From Dioscorea cayenensis subsp. rotundata (Eukaryota; Streptophyta; Magnoliopsida; Dioscoreales; Dioscoreaceae), in the NCBI RefSeq assembly GCF_009730915.1, contig NC_052479.1:29017610-29081609 (forward strand): 64,000 nucleotides of DNA. The letters run 5' to 3'. The notes under the pieces were generated by a model. The model saw nothing but the letters and a program-made list of their open reading frames with translations. It was not told the origin of the DNA and made no database searches. Position 1 is the stretch's first letter, and each line of letters begins with the position of its first letter. The position numbers were made by a program, and so were the translations under genes. Positions 46,372 through 57,365 of this stretch are shown piece by piece.

Positions 46372-48611
46372 TATCAACAGAGAAAAATTCAATACAATGC
46401 ATGGCATGAATACATGCATGAAGTATATTAATTTTGGTTCATGTTTGCATACTAGCATAGCCAGGAAGAAGAAAGGATGCATGTGGGCATAGCATGATAG
46501 ATGAAGCATGCTTGATTTCTGAAGGAAAAGATGCATGTATACTATAGTTCATCAAAGAAAGAGTTGTGGATGGTATTGCATTGGACATGCAAAAATATAG
46601 AGATGTCATGTATAAGTGGCACCCATCATGAAAGAGATTTACATGGGATGACAAAGATTTTCTTTTAAGAAAAGTCTAGGCATTTTTGTATGGGATTGAT
46701 AACCAAAATATATATAAGAGCATGCAAGGATCTTTGTATGGAATTTCATAAGAGCATCTACCTCCTTGAAACAATAGCCACTTGATGAATCTCTTAAGCC
46801 GATTCTGTGCAACTTAAGTATACAGAGAATGTTGCTTTCTTGGGCTCTGCCAGGGTAGTGACGGCGGCATAAGGCATATATTGTCACCACCACACTGTCC
46901 TTCTCATCCTTAGCTTTTCTCCCTTTTTTTTCGGTGATGGCGTTCATAGAAAGAGGAGATGAATAGTACGCATATGCTCTTGTTTATGTGCATGATTTAA
47001 AACAAAAATATGCAAAGGGACAGGTCTCACGAAGAAATGATGATGAAGTTTTTTTTTTACTTATGGCATTTTGCATAGGATTAACAACAAGAATATATTT
47101 ATATATATTTTTCCTGAAATTTCATTTACCTCATTGAAGCAAAGAAGCTACCACTTGATAAAATTCTCAAAATCTGTCTCAAGATTCGTGCTAGGATTAT
47201 AACCGAACTCACACCTTGCTAGGCCGATGTTGGTGTGTGTGCGTGAAGGGGTGATCATCATCGCCAGGTATCTCCACAGTGTTCTTCTTTGCCCTCATCT
47301 TCATTGTGGGACTTTTATCTTCATCTTGCTTGGCTGTAGATCCGTCACCTTGTAGGCCTCCACCAGAAGTGTGACAAAGCCAACGATGTTGCTATGCATG
47401 TCAGACGACCTCAACAATGTTGTTGGTGTGGCCCTTGGTGCATATAATGGTAGCGCCCTCACGGATATGACAGAAAACCTCGCCAAGGTCATGGTAGTTG
47501 CAAACGATGGGAACACTGAAGCTTTGCTTGTTGATGCGATGTTCATCGTCTGTAAGGTGAGGAACTCGGACTAGATGGCTTAGTTAACATCAATGGTCTT
47601 GAAAATCTACGCCTCAACAAAGCGGCCGATGCGGTGGAGCTTGCCGAAATGAAGAAGGCCGAGAAAGATGGAGAAGCACGCTGGATTCCGGCCGAAGAAG
47701 TACTCTGGTGAGGGTTGACACCGAGGAAGGAGGATGATGCTAAAGGGATTCGATTATGGCTCCGAGCATGGAATCACGGTCGGCGACCGAGAGAGTTATG
47801 GTGGTTGTTTCGAAGAACTTACCACCAACGTTGAGGAGGACTCGGTTGGAAGGAGAATGCCATGGATGAAGCTTGGAGAAAATAGAGAGAAGTTCGGATG
47901 AAAAAGAGAAAAAGAGAACCCTCAGCCAAAAGCATGCATGCTTCCTCTTACGTGCATGATTCCTCCAAGCAAAAACAAAAACCAAGGGCCGGCCCCACCA
48001 TCCAAAAGAGAACCTCTCATCCATGCATGACAACGTGCATGTGCATGATGATTTTTTTTATCCGGTCGGTCCCACCATGAAAGAAGATGAAGGTGCATAT
48101 GGATGAACATGGGTTATTGGATGGATATTAAAAGAATAGAAAGTGAAGCATCTATGGACCCACCATTAAAAGAAATCATGGATTAATGAGCATAGTTCTC
48201 AGCCCTCCTCCATTCTCCTTTCTTCTTTTAATCATCCCCTTGATTTTTTTGTTTCCCATATCCTTGATTTTCAATTTAAAATTTGGATTTTCACCAACAA
48301 CCTTGATTTTCCTTCTTTTTTTTTAATATTTCAGATTTTAAAATTTTGAATTATTTGATCCGGGGCACATCCTATTTTATATTTTATTATTTTTTTATCA
48401 TTATCCAATCAAAATTTTTATTTGAAACTCGAATTTAATTTAATTTTTTTAATTAATTTTTTTAATCCGAACATGGATAAGCCCTAATTTTTTATGTATA
48501 AACAAGGATCATTATCCATCAAATATTATTTAAACTCAAATTTAATTTTTTTATCCGTGTAGAGATAATTATTGAAATTTGATTCAAATTAAAACTCCCC
48601 TTTTTTTCTAT
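46372..48611 (-). repeat. BTB mosaic repeat, copy C (minus)
   Basis: This is the reverse complement of copy B over its whole length: 46380-46700 matches 26230-26520, 46700-47170 matches 25715-26130, 47210-47700 matches 25150-25630 and 47740-48600 matches 24225-25120. The end at 48611 (TTTTTTCTATATAAACAA) corresponds to the start of copy B. It also includes the leader block missing from copy A. Confidence 0.85.
47300..47900 (-). pseudogene. BTB/POZ (T1-like) gene fragment, copy C
   Basis: The minus strand from about 47860 reads HPWHSPSNRVLLNVGGKFFE, then TTTITLSVADRDSMLGAIIE and an early TAG. Further on comes the second part of the BTB fold (YFFGRNPACFSIFLGLLHFG, then KLHRIG, about 47705-47620), with more stops. 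It has the same exon content as copy B, independently decayed. The ORFs at 47301-47546 (minus) and 47371-47574 (plus) lie in the part shared with copy B that I do not recognise. Confidence 0.7.
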
Positions 48612-49191
48612 ATAAACAATTTTTATTATTGTGATTAAAATTATAAAGTTAACAATTCATGAATATAATTATAAGTAGTCAATTTATATAATTATAATTT
48701 TTGTTGCAATTAATTAATAGTTTGTCGAATAATTCAAGCTAATTAAGAAATTTATAATTAAATTTTTAAATAAATTATATCATAAATTAAAAATATGTTA
48801 GTCATTAAAAAATTTTAAATTATTTTTATTAGTAAAATATTACATTGTAATAAATATTTAATTAATTCATTATTGAAAATATTCAATTTCAAGTAGTTAA
48901 TAATTGAATACTACTAAAAATAATAATAATAATAATGGGATGTGTAATGCATATTCTAAGAATATACTTTTTGAGGGAAAATTTGGGTTTTGTGGTTTGA
49001 GTATAATTTACTGTAGTATAATCAAATTTGAGATTTTGGGTAAAATTTTGAAATTGTGGATTAGAGAGGGTCTAATAAGCCTTAGCATGTCATTGCTTAG
49101 TTGGGCTAAATTTGGCTAAGCCTCTTGCCAACCATATATGTGATGAACTTGTCAAGCTGTAGTGAGAAATTTAAACAAAAGTGAAGGCAAT
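48612..49191. other. AT-rich sequence, partly a repeat related to 18110-18160
   Basis: ATTATTGTGATTAAAATTAT just past 48612 repeats the block at 18120. The rest is AT-rich with an AATAATAATAAT run near 48920 and no acceptable ORF. It ends at the 5' LTR of the copia element. Confidence 0.55.
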
Positions 49192-49734
49192 TGTTGGAGG
49201 CCCATGTATATTGGGCCCATCTTAGGTTTTCAAAACATTTCTATATAGTTTAGTACCACATTGCCTATTTACAAGAACTTCACCCACGTAATATATACCA
49301 CTATTCATTAGCCTTCACCTTTGGTTTCATGGTTATACTCGCCTTCAGTTTATGGGAAAAGTTTTTATTTAATTATTTTGCTGTCCATTTATTTTTTTGG
49401 TGTCTCTTCGCCTCTTCTCCAACGCCTTCTCCCAAACTTACGTCTCTTCCCAAAACTGTTGTGCCTCTTCTTCTGCCGTGTCTCTTCATCTCTTATATAA
49501 CCAAAACCAAACTGAATACCGAATTCAACTATTGTTCTTCTTCTTCTTTCCTTTTCTTTTCCCCAATCTGGGCACTCAAATCTTCTCTGTTATGGTGCAC
49601 GAACCAGAGAAGCCGACTGTTGTATCCTGGAAAAACATCGCCAAAGGAATTGTTGATCCTGTTACACTAAAAAAGGAGGGGAAATTGTTTTAAAGGTCAG
49701 TGCATCTGCACACCTCAGTTTTTTTGATCCAACA
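49192..49734 (+). repeat. Copia 5' LTR
   Basis: TG...CA ends, 543 bp. The short ORFs at 49329-49693 lie within the LTR and recur in the 3' LTR with indels, so they are not genes. Confidence 0.93.
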
Positions 49735-49759
49735 ATTTGTCAACAATCTTAAGAACAAT

Positions 49760-52700
49760 ATGGAGAACGCGATGACCACTGCAAAATCGCTTCCTGATGT
49801 CTCCAAGATCGATCAATTTGATGGAACGTTCTTTAAACACTAGCAGCAAAAGGTGTACTCCACTTTTGACATGTTCAATCTTGCACACAAACTGACTGAC
49901 GCAATGCCAGAGACAACATCTCAAGACTTTGCACAGACCTTACCGATCTAGGAAAAAGGTAACAAAATCTATCATCATACCATATTAGTACCCTCTCCAA
50001 TGAATTATACGACATCTACTGTAATTTCAAAACTGCGAAAGAAATCTGGGATTCATTGCACAAGAAGTATGTAGTTGAAGATGCTGGAAATCAGAAATAT
50101 GCAATAGGAAATTTTTCTGATTTTCAAATGACTGAAGATAAGATGTGTCATCACAAATTCATGATTATCATCTTCTGGTTAATAATCTTGAAAATGAAGA
50201 AATCATCTTACCTGACGCGTTCATTGCGGGCTTCCTCATAAAACGTCTACCTGAATTTAGGAAACACTACAAGAACAACTTGAAGCATAAAAGGAAACTT
50301 ATGACTCTTGAAGATATCATTGAGCACATCCAAATTGAAGAGAATAACAACCAAAGGGATAATGCAGATAAAGTCAAAGAATTCTCATTCAAAGCAAATC
50401 TTATTGAAGGAGGATCAAACAAAATTCAGAATTTCAACAGACAACCCCAGAACTTCAAAAGAACCGAAAACAAATTTAAAGGCTCTACACAAAGATTCAA
50501 GGGACACAAGAAGGATGGCTTCAAAACTAATAATAATTTTCAAACTACTTTCAAAAGGAAATGTGTGTGTTATGTTTGTGGTAAATCAGGGCATTATGCA
50601 TCTCAATGTCACTACAAGAAAGAATCAAAGGAGACAATTCCTAAAGTCAACATAACTGAAGGAGGCTACGATGAAGTCATAGCTTCTATTGTCTCTCAAG
50701 CACTTATGGTGTCGGATGCAAAAGAGTGGATCTTAGATTCTGGAGCCACGAGGCATATTTCTGCAGATAGGAATGCTTTCCAATCTTACATTCCTTTAGC
50801 CAAAGGTGAAGAACAAGTATATATGGGAGATTCATCTCCTTCTCCGGTTCTTGGAAAAGAAAAGGTACTTCTAAAACTTACATCAAGAAAAACTTTAATT
50901 CTGAATGGTGTGTTGCATGCCCCTGATCTCCGTGTTAATCTAGTATTTGTCTCACTGCTTGGAAAGGCTGGGATAAAAGTCGCCTTTGAGTCAGATAAAC
51001 TAGTAATGTCTAAAAATGGAATTTTTATCGGAAAGGGGTATTGTAGCCAAGGTTTATTTATTCTGCATGTACTCAATGTTAACAATGGAAATAAATCATC
51101 CTCTTCTGCTTACATAGTGAACTCAATTGATTTATGGCATGCTAGAATGGGACATGTGAATTTTTTATATATTAAGAAAATGAAATAACTAGGCTTAATT
51201 CATAACATGACAAATTCTAATAAAATTGATAAATGTGAAATTTGTGTGTAATCTAAATCAACCAAAAAAAGGTTGCAAGTCAATTGAAAGAGAATATCAA
51301 TTGTTAGGTCTAATTCATTATGATCTAGGTGATTTAAAACACTCTATGACTAGAGGAGGTAAGAAATATTATATTACTTTTGTTTATGATTTCTCTAGAT
51401 ATATTGTCTTATATTTGCTTAGATCAAAAGATGAAGCATGTGAAATGTTCATAAAATATAAAACTAAAGTTGAGAATCAACTAAATAAGAAAATCAAAAG
51501 GCTTAGATCAGATAGAGGCTGAGAATATGAAGATAACACTCTAAAATTTTGTTTGTGAAAACCATGGTATAATACTTGAGACAACTCCTCCATATTCACC
51601 CGTTTCTAATGGAATAGCTGAAAGGAAAAAATAGAACTCTTAAGGATATGATGAATGGCATGTTATTTAATTCAGGTGCTCCTAATAATTTATGGGGATA
51701 AGCTATTTTATCAGCTTGTCATATTCAAAATAGAATTTCTTTTAAGAAAACTGGTAAAACTCCTTTTGAATTATGAAAAGAGTATGCACCTAATTTAAAA
51801 TATCTTAAAGTTTGGGGTTGCTTAGCAAAAGTATTATTACTTGATTCTAAAAAGAGGAAAATTGGTTCCAAAACTTTTGATTGTATGCTAATTGGATATG
51901 CTTTGAATAGTGCTTCCTATGGATTTATGGTTGTTAAGAGTGACATTATGGAACCTAATACTATTGTGAAGTCTAAAAATGCAGATTTTTTCGAATATAT
52001 TTTTTCCTTTGAAATCATGTGTTGGTAACATTGCACATTCACCTCATATTACTCCTAATATTGATTCTGCGAATATTGATGTTTTTGAATTTGAATTAAG
52101 GAGTAAAAGGACTAGAAAAGAAAATAGTTTTGGAAATGAATTTATTACCTTTCTTGTGGAGGATGATTCTCAATCTTATTCTCAAGCTATCACCTCCCTT
52201 GATTCTATGTTTTGAAAAGAAGCTATTAATAGTGAATTAGATTTAATTTTATCTAATCATACTTGGAAATTAGTAGATCTACCGCCTGGTTCTAAAATTA
52301 TAAGTTGCAAATGGATTTTTAAGAAAAAATCTTAAACCAAATGGATCTATTGATAAACATAAAGCTAGATTAGTAGCTAAAGGATATTCTCAAAAGAAAG
52401 AAATTGACTACTTTGATACTTATGCTCCTGTTACTAGAATTTCTTCTATTTGAATTTTAATTGCATTAGCCGCTATTAACAATTTAATTATTCACCAAAT
52501 GGATGTTAAGATAGCTTTTTTAAATGGAGATCTCGAAGAAGAAATATATATGGATCAACCTGAAGAGTATGTGATTTCTAGCAACAATCATAAGGTATGT
52601 AAACTTATGAAATCTTTATATGGGCTCAAAAAAGCACCATATGAAGGACATGGGTGAAGCACATTTTATTCTTGGAATTAAAATTTCTAAATCAGATGAA

Positions 52701-53505
52701 AGAATAATGCTTTCACAAGAAAATTATGTGGAAAAAGTACGAAAGAAATTTAATCAATTTAATTACAAACCTTTCTCAACCCCATATGATAGTGCTTTTC
52801 CTTTAAGAAAGAATAAAGGGGTTAGTGTTTCTCAAAATGAATATGCACAAGTAATTGGTAGTTTAATGTATTTGATAAACTGCACTTGTCCTAACATTGC
52901 TTATGCAGTTTGCAGATTGAGCAGATATACATGTAGTCTAAATAAGGATCATTGGATTGCCTTGATCAAGATATTAAAATATTTGAAATGAACTAGTAAT
53001 TTTAGACTAAAGTATTATGGTTTTCCTTGTAGTACTTGAAGGGTATAGTAATGCTAACTGAATTTTAGTTTTATATAAAACAAAGTCAACAAGTGGATTC
53101 ATTTTCACTTTAGGAGGGGTTGCAGTGTTCTGAAAGTCTTTAAAACAAACTTGCACAGCAAAATCAACAATGGAGTCCGAATTTGTTGCACTTGAGAAAA
53201 CATGCACTAAAGTAGAATGGATTAGGAACTTTCTCGCTGATGTTCCTCTTTAGATGAAACCAGCCCCTTCGATTTCAATTGATTGTGATAGCATGGCTGC
53301 TATATATAGAGCCAAGAATAAAGCATATAATGGCAAGAGAAGGCATATACGTCTAAGACATAATATTGTGAGGCAATTGCTTGAAGATGGAGTGATATCA
53401 CTAAACTTTGTAAGATCAGAGGTAAATTTAGCTGATCCTCTAATTAAAGCACTAAGTAGAAAACTAGTGTGTGAGATATCGAGGGAATGGCATTGTTGCC
53501 TATAA
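49760..53505 (+). pseudogene. Copia gag-pol polyprotein, multiply broken
   Basis: Gag starts MENAMTTAKSLPDVSKIDQF with early stops. A long open stretch (50145-51188) holds gag, a CCHC knuckle (CYVCGKSGHYASQC) and the protease motif LDSGATRHIS. The integrase entry follows (WHARMGH; Cys pair damaged by a stop near 51249), then parts of the integrase core with many stops. Reverse transcriptase begins IIHQMDVKIAFLNGDLEEEI, then YMDQPEE. After LYGLKKAP (about 52640) it jumps to MKDMGEAHFILGIK, so roughly 80 codons including the catalytic YVDD are missing. RNase H motifs close the frame (MESEFVALEKTCTKVEWI, then DSMAAI and RHIRLRHNIVRQLLEDG), ending at 53505. It cannot support its own transposition. 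Confidence 0.93.
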
Positions 53506-53716
53506 CACAATTCAACAATGATGGTAACCCAACCTATGTAATTGGTGAACCCAAGAAATAGGTTCATATGGGTAAAAACAAATCATTGGTTGATTGGAGA
53601 TACACTATCTAATTTTTATCCCTTCCTATGGTGTATAGTGTAATTGCAATGTATACATGATGAATTTGATTCTTAATGAATTCTATAGTTCAATTTTGAA
53701 TGGTGTTTATGATTGC

Positions 53717-54871
53717 TGTTAGTTCCTCCGGTGTGGTTTGTGGGTATTAAGTAACACTTAAGCACTCATAGAAGTCTCACACAAACCAATAAAGAAAAAA
53801 CACACAAACAAACACAAGGAGACACACAACGTTGGTAACCCAGTTCGGCGTCCACTCGCCTACGTCTGGGGGGCCAAGCCCGGAGATAAACAATCCACTA
53901 AAAGAGGTAAAAATAGATGAGTACAAACACTTGTCACTCACACTCTCAACAATAAAGATCACTACCCTCTCTAGATTGTTTGGTGCTCACACACTCTCCT
54001 CAAAGAGTCACTCAAGAGTCACACCTTACAATCTCACGAGCAAGGTAGCTTATATAGACGCCTCAACGCCCCAAATATAGCACATACCTCTTTTTAGAAT
54101 CTCCACGGCTACTAATTTAAAAACCTGCCGAAATTAGCTGTTGCAGACTCCTCTGTAACATAAGTTGCAACATGATCTCGACTAGCGACTTGACCGAGTT
54201 ACGGTTCGTTACGCAGGACGACCTCAAGACCCATCAACCTCCCCTGGGTCATGCTTAGTCCGAGTCGATGCGTCCCAAATCTCCCGATCCCGATCGCCGA
54301 CAACTAGCCTACCTCCTCGGCTCCTCATCACGCGAGTCCCTCGCAGAGGGCGCACGTCCCTTGTGCGTCTTCCATGAAACTTGCCAAATTCTCCTAAATT
54401 TGGTCTTCAAAGATTCTCCAAACTTGATCTTCAATTCACCCAAGTTTGGTCCTCAAATCTTCGTTAATAGACTTCAATGATTCTCATCAAGGATTCTTCA
54501 AATCATATCTTCATTCACACCATGAATAGATCTTTTCTTTAATTAAGCTCCACCATATTTAGTCTTCAATCAAATCACCTAAATATGGTCTTGATATGAT
54601 CTTGTCTTCAAATGTAATGCATTGCCAAAAATAACTCCACCAAGATCTTTAAGATAGCTTCACCATGATCTTCAAGATATTTGGCTCCATGTTAGAGACT
54701 TACTAAAAATAGCTCCATCAAGATCTTCAAGATGTTTGCCTTGCACTCCAAGTCTCCTTGCCATGTCACCATGCTTGCCACATCATCAATTATGCTTTTG
54801 TCACCCTTGGTTGCCATGTCACTTGGTCTAGGTGTCAAATCATGCCAATAAATAGTGCGGTTGCACTAACA
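53717..54871 (-). mobile_element. Solo LTR (1155 bp) inside the copia element, ATTGC target duplication
   Basis: The ends are TGTTAGTTCC and GCACTAACA, flanked by an exact ATTGC at 53712-53716 and 54872-54876. A TATA-type sequence read on minus (GTCTATATAAGC, near 54050) sits about 820 bp from the right end, consistent with U3-R-U5 order on the minus strand. It lies between RNase H and the 3' LTR. It has more GC and a different sequence from the host element's own LTRs, so it is another family. The ORFs at 53832 and 54268 are incidental. Confidence 0.88.
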
Positions 54872-55232
54872 ATTGCAATTTTACACATGATAGATTCACC
54901 TATATAAGTGTGAAAGTGGAGCCCCTTTTTATGAAAAAACTCAGGCAAACTTTTCTAGAGCACTAATAAAATCTAGGCATTTGGCACATGGCCGAGAGGT
55001 GCCAACCTGATTAGAGTTGCTCATATTTCAAGAAGATAATGTGATTTATGAGACGATTGATTTACAACAAGGAATGCTGGTTCATAGAAATTTTATTTTA
55101 CCAAGTTCTTGTGAGTCACTTCTTATATATTCTAAGAATTGATTCAAAGGCCACAAGGTACTAGTTCTAATACATTACCTTCTTATGCTTCATTTTCTTT
55201 TCTACTGTATGAATATTTTGAAATTGGGGGAT

Positions 55233-55780
55233 TGTTAGAGGCCCATGTATATTGGGCCCATCTTAGGTTTTCAAAACATTCCTATATAGTTTAGTACCAC
55301 ATTGCCTATTTACAAGAACTTCGCCCACTTTATATATACCACTATTCATTAGCCTTCACCTTTGGTTTCGTGGTTATGCTCGCCGTTAGCTTTTGGGAAA
55401 ATTTTTTTATTTAATTATTTTGCTGCCCATTTATTTTTTGGTGTCTCTTCGCCTCTTCTTCAACGTCTTCTCCCAAACTTACGTGTCTTTTCCCGAAACT
55501 GTTATGTCCCTTTTTCTGCGATGTCTCTTCATCTCTTATATAACCAAAACCAAACTGAATACCGAATTCAATTCTTGTTCTTCTTCTTCTTTTCTTTTCT
55601 TTTCCCCAATCTGAGCACTCAAATCTTCTCTGTTCTGGTGCATGAACCAGAGAAGCCGACTGTTGTATTCTACGAGAACATCACCAACAGATTGTTGATC
55701 CTGTTGCACTGAAGAAAAAAAAAGACGAAATTGCTCTTAAGGTCAGTGCGTTTGCACTCCTCAGTCTTCCTGATCCAACA
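55233..55780 (+). repeat. Copia 3' LTR
   Basis: 548 bp, homologous to 49192-49734, preceded by the polypurine tract at about 55221-55231. Confidence 0.93.
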
Positions 55781-57182
55781 ATTTCACAACAAAAATAAAT
55801 AAAGAATAAAATGAGCTTTATAAATATTATATGGGTTTGACAAAGTAGGGGTTTTTGGGTAATTGAAAACCTTTGGGGGATGCATACACCCATTAAACCT
55901 CCTAAAAACTAGGTTTTCTTGAGCATGTATTTGAAAAAAATTAAAAAAAAAATGGTTAATACCACCTTCGTAGTAAGATAATAGAAACTTTTTTTTTTCC
56001 TCAAATGAGATTAAAGTTTCAGACTCCCTTTGTTAACAATAGTTGAGGGCTTTATCAGAGGGCAATGGGTTGTCTACGTTGTTAGAATCAATTGACAATA
56101 GTAATATAGATATTAAAATAAAGTGTAAAAAAATACACAAAAATTTATATGTTTTGGTTTTTTAATGTCTACATCCACAGTGGAAATAAAAAAAATTCAC
56201 TATTAAAAATTAATTTTACAAGTGAAGATTGCACTCGATGGCTTCACTTATGTTCCATGATTTTTGTGGTGATCTTAACATGACCTAAGGCCATGTATTT
56301 ATTGCCAAATGAAGTATACAAAAAAAAAAAATTTTATGTATTCATGCATAGATATTAAAAATAAAGGTTTCATGCATTTTACATACATGTCAACAATAGA
56401 GGCTTGGTGCATATCAAAAATGCTTGTCAAACATGAAGGACCAACTAAAGATTTACTCATGATAATTTGTCAACAAAAACATGTAAAATTCAAAAGCACG
56501 TTTCACACATTTAACACACATTTATATAAAAAAAAAATAGGTTGAAATTTAGAAAGAAATAGTAAAATAAGGGTAACATATATGGGAAATAGCATCGTCC
56601 TTCCATTATCTTACTAAATCTATAGCTATATTAATTCATTTTAAAGTTTATAATTTTTTTTTATAAAAAGGGCAAACGCTATATACATCAAGGACAAGGG
56701 ATTTAAACTGTAAACTTATACCCATAATCGGTAACCTGTAATCATTATTGCTTCAAACGAGTCTTGAACTCGAGATCTTTTGAACGTTTCAACCTTACTT
56801 TTCATAATAATGTCAAGTATCATTCATTCGGCTTATACCCATACCCATAATCAGTGACCGGTGATCATTATTGCTTCAAACGAGTCTTGAACTAGAGACC
56901 TTTTGAACGTTTCAACCTTACTTTTCATAATAATGTCAAGTATCATTCATTCGGTTTATAGCCCAACGGTGTAGTATATCTCAAGGGTGGTTATGTATAT
57001 ATATATATATATATATTTTTAAAGTCACAAGGGCAACAATCTTCATTGTGTGTGTATACATTTGGATACACATGAGCTGTTGGTGCAATGGCAAATTGGT
57101 CATTTGATATGGTTGGCTCCGACCCGTTAACGGCGGGACAGTGTACCGCACCCAATATTCAAAGCAACTAATAGCATTACGC
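55781..57182. other. Intergenic AT-rich region upstream of the kinase gene
   Basis: It contains homopolymer runs, a tandem duplication (56715-56954), an (AT)n run near 57000-57016 and no acceptable ORF. The last 120 bp before 57183 are less AT-rich and probably belong to the kinase promoter. Confidence 0.55.
56715..56954. repeat. ~117-bp tandem duplication
   Basis: CTTATACCCATAATC(G/A)GT...AATGTCAAGTATCATTCATTCGG occurs twice (from 56715 and from 56832). The second copy has a few extra bases at its start. The minus strand of each copy has GAGTTCAAGACTCG, similar to a pol III B box, but no matching A box is convincing. Confidence 0.85.
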
Positions 57183-57188
57183 CACGTG
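57183..57188. promoter_or_regulatory. G-box in the kinase gene promoter
   Basis: CACGTG within GCCACGTGCC, about 180 bp upstream of the start codon at 57366. It is a possible bZIP/bHLH site; the function is inferred from position. Confidence 0.4.
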
Positions 57189-57365
57189 CCAAGTTATTCT
57201 GCGGCTAAACTTGGTCCACGAAGGAGCAGAACGCGGTTGGCGAAATGGGCCCATTTATGAAAGCCTTGTGCTCTCTCGGCACTGAAAAAGAACAAAGGAA
57301 AAAGTGGAGAGAAAAAGGAAAGATTTTTTCGGTGTTTTTTTGTTCCCAAATTCTCTGTTTGATTG

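Larger units (their letters stand above)
49192..55780 (+). mobile_element. Ty1/copia retrotransposon, degenerate, with both LTRs
   Basis: The 5' LTR is 49192-49734 (TGTTGGAGGCCC...GATCCAACA). The 3' LTR is 55233-55780 (TGTTAGAGGCCC...GATCCAACA). They are clearly homologous but differ at many sites, so the insertion is not recent. Each has a TATA-type TCTTATATAACC about 300 bp in. A polypurine tract (AAATTGGGGGA) precedes the 3' LTR. A standard initiator-tRNA primer site (TGGTATCAGAGC) is not seen after the 5' LTR. The flanks GCAAT and ATTTC do not match, so no target duplication is evident. Internal order is gag-protease-integrase-RT-RNaseH, hence copia. Confidence 0.93.

Noticed and set aside
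49329..49693. ORFs of about 100 aa in the copia LTR
   Set aside because: They lie in U3/R and are disrupted differently in the 3' LTR at 55362-55712.
57061..57110. Possible tRNA/SINE-like box (GTTGGTGCAATGG)
   Set aside because: No matching B box at the right distance and no second copy.
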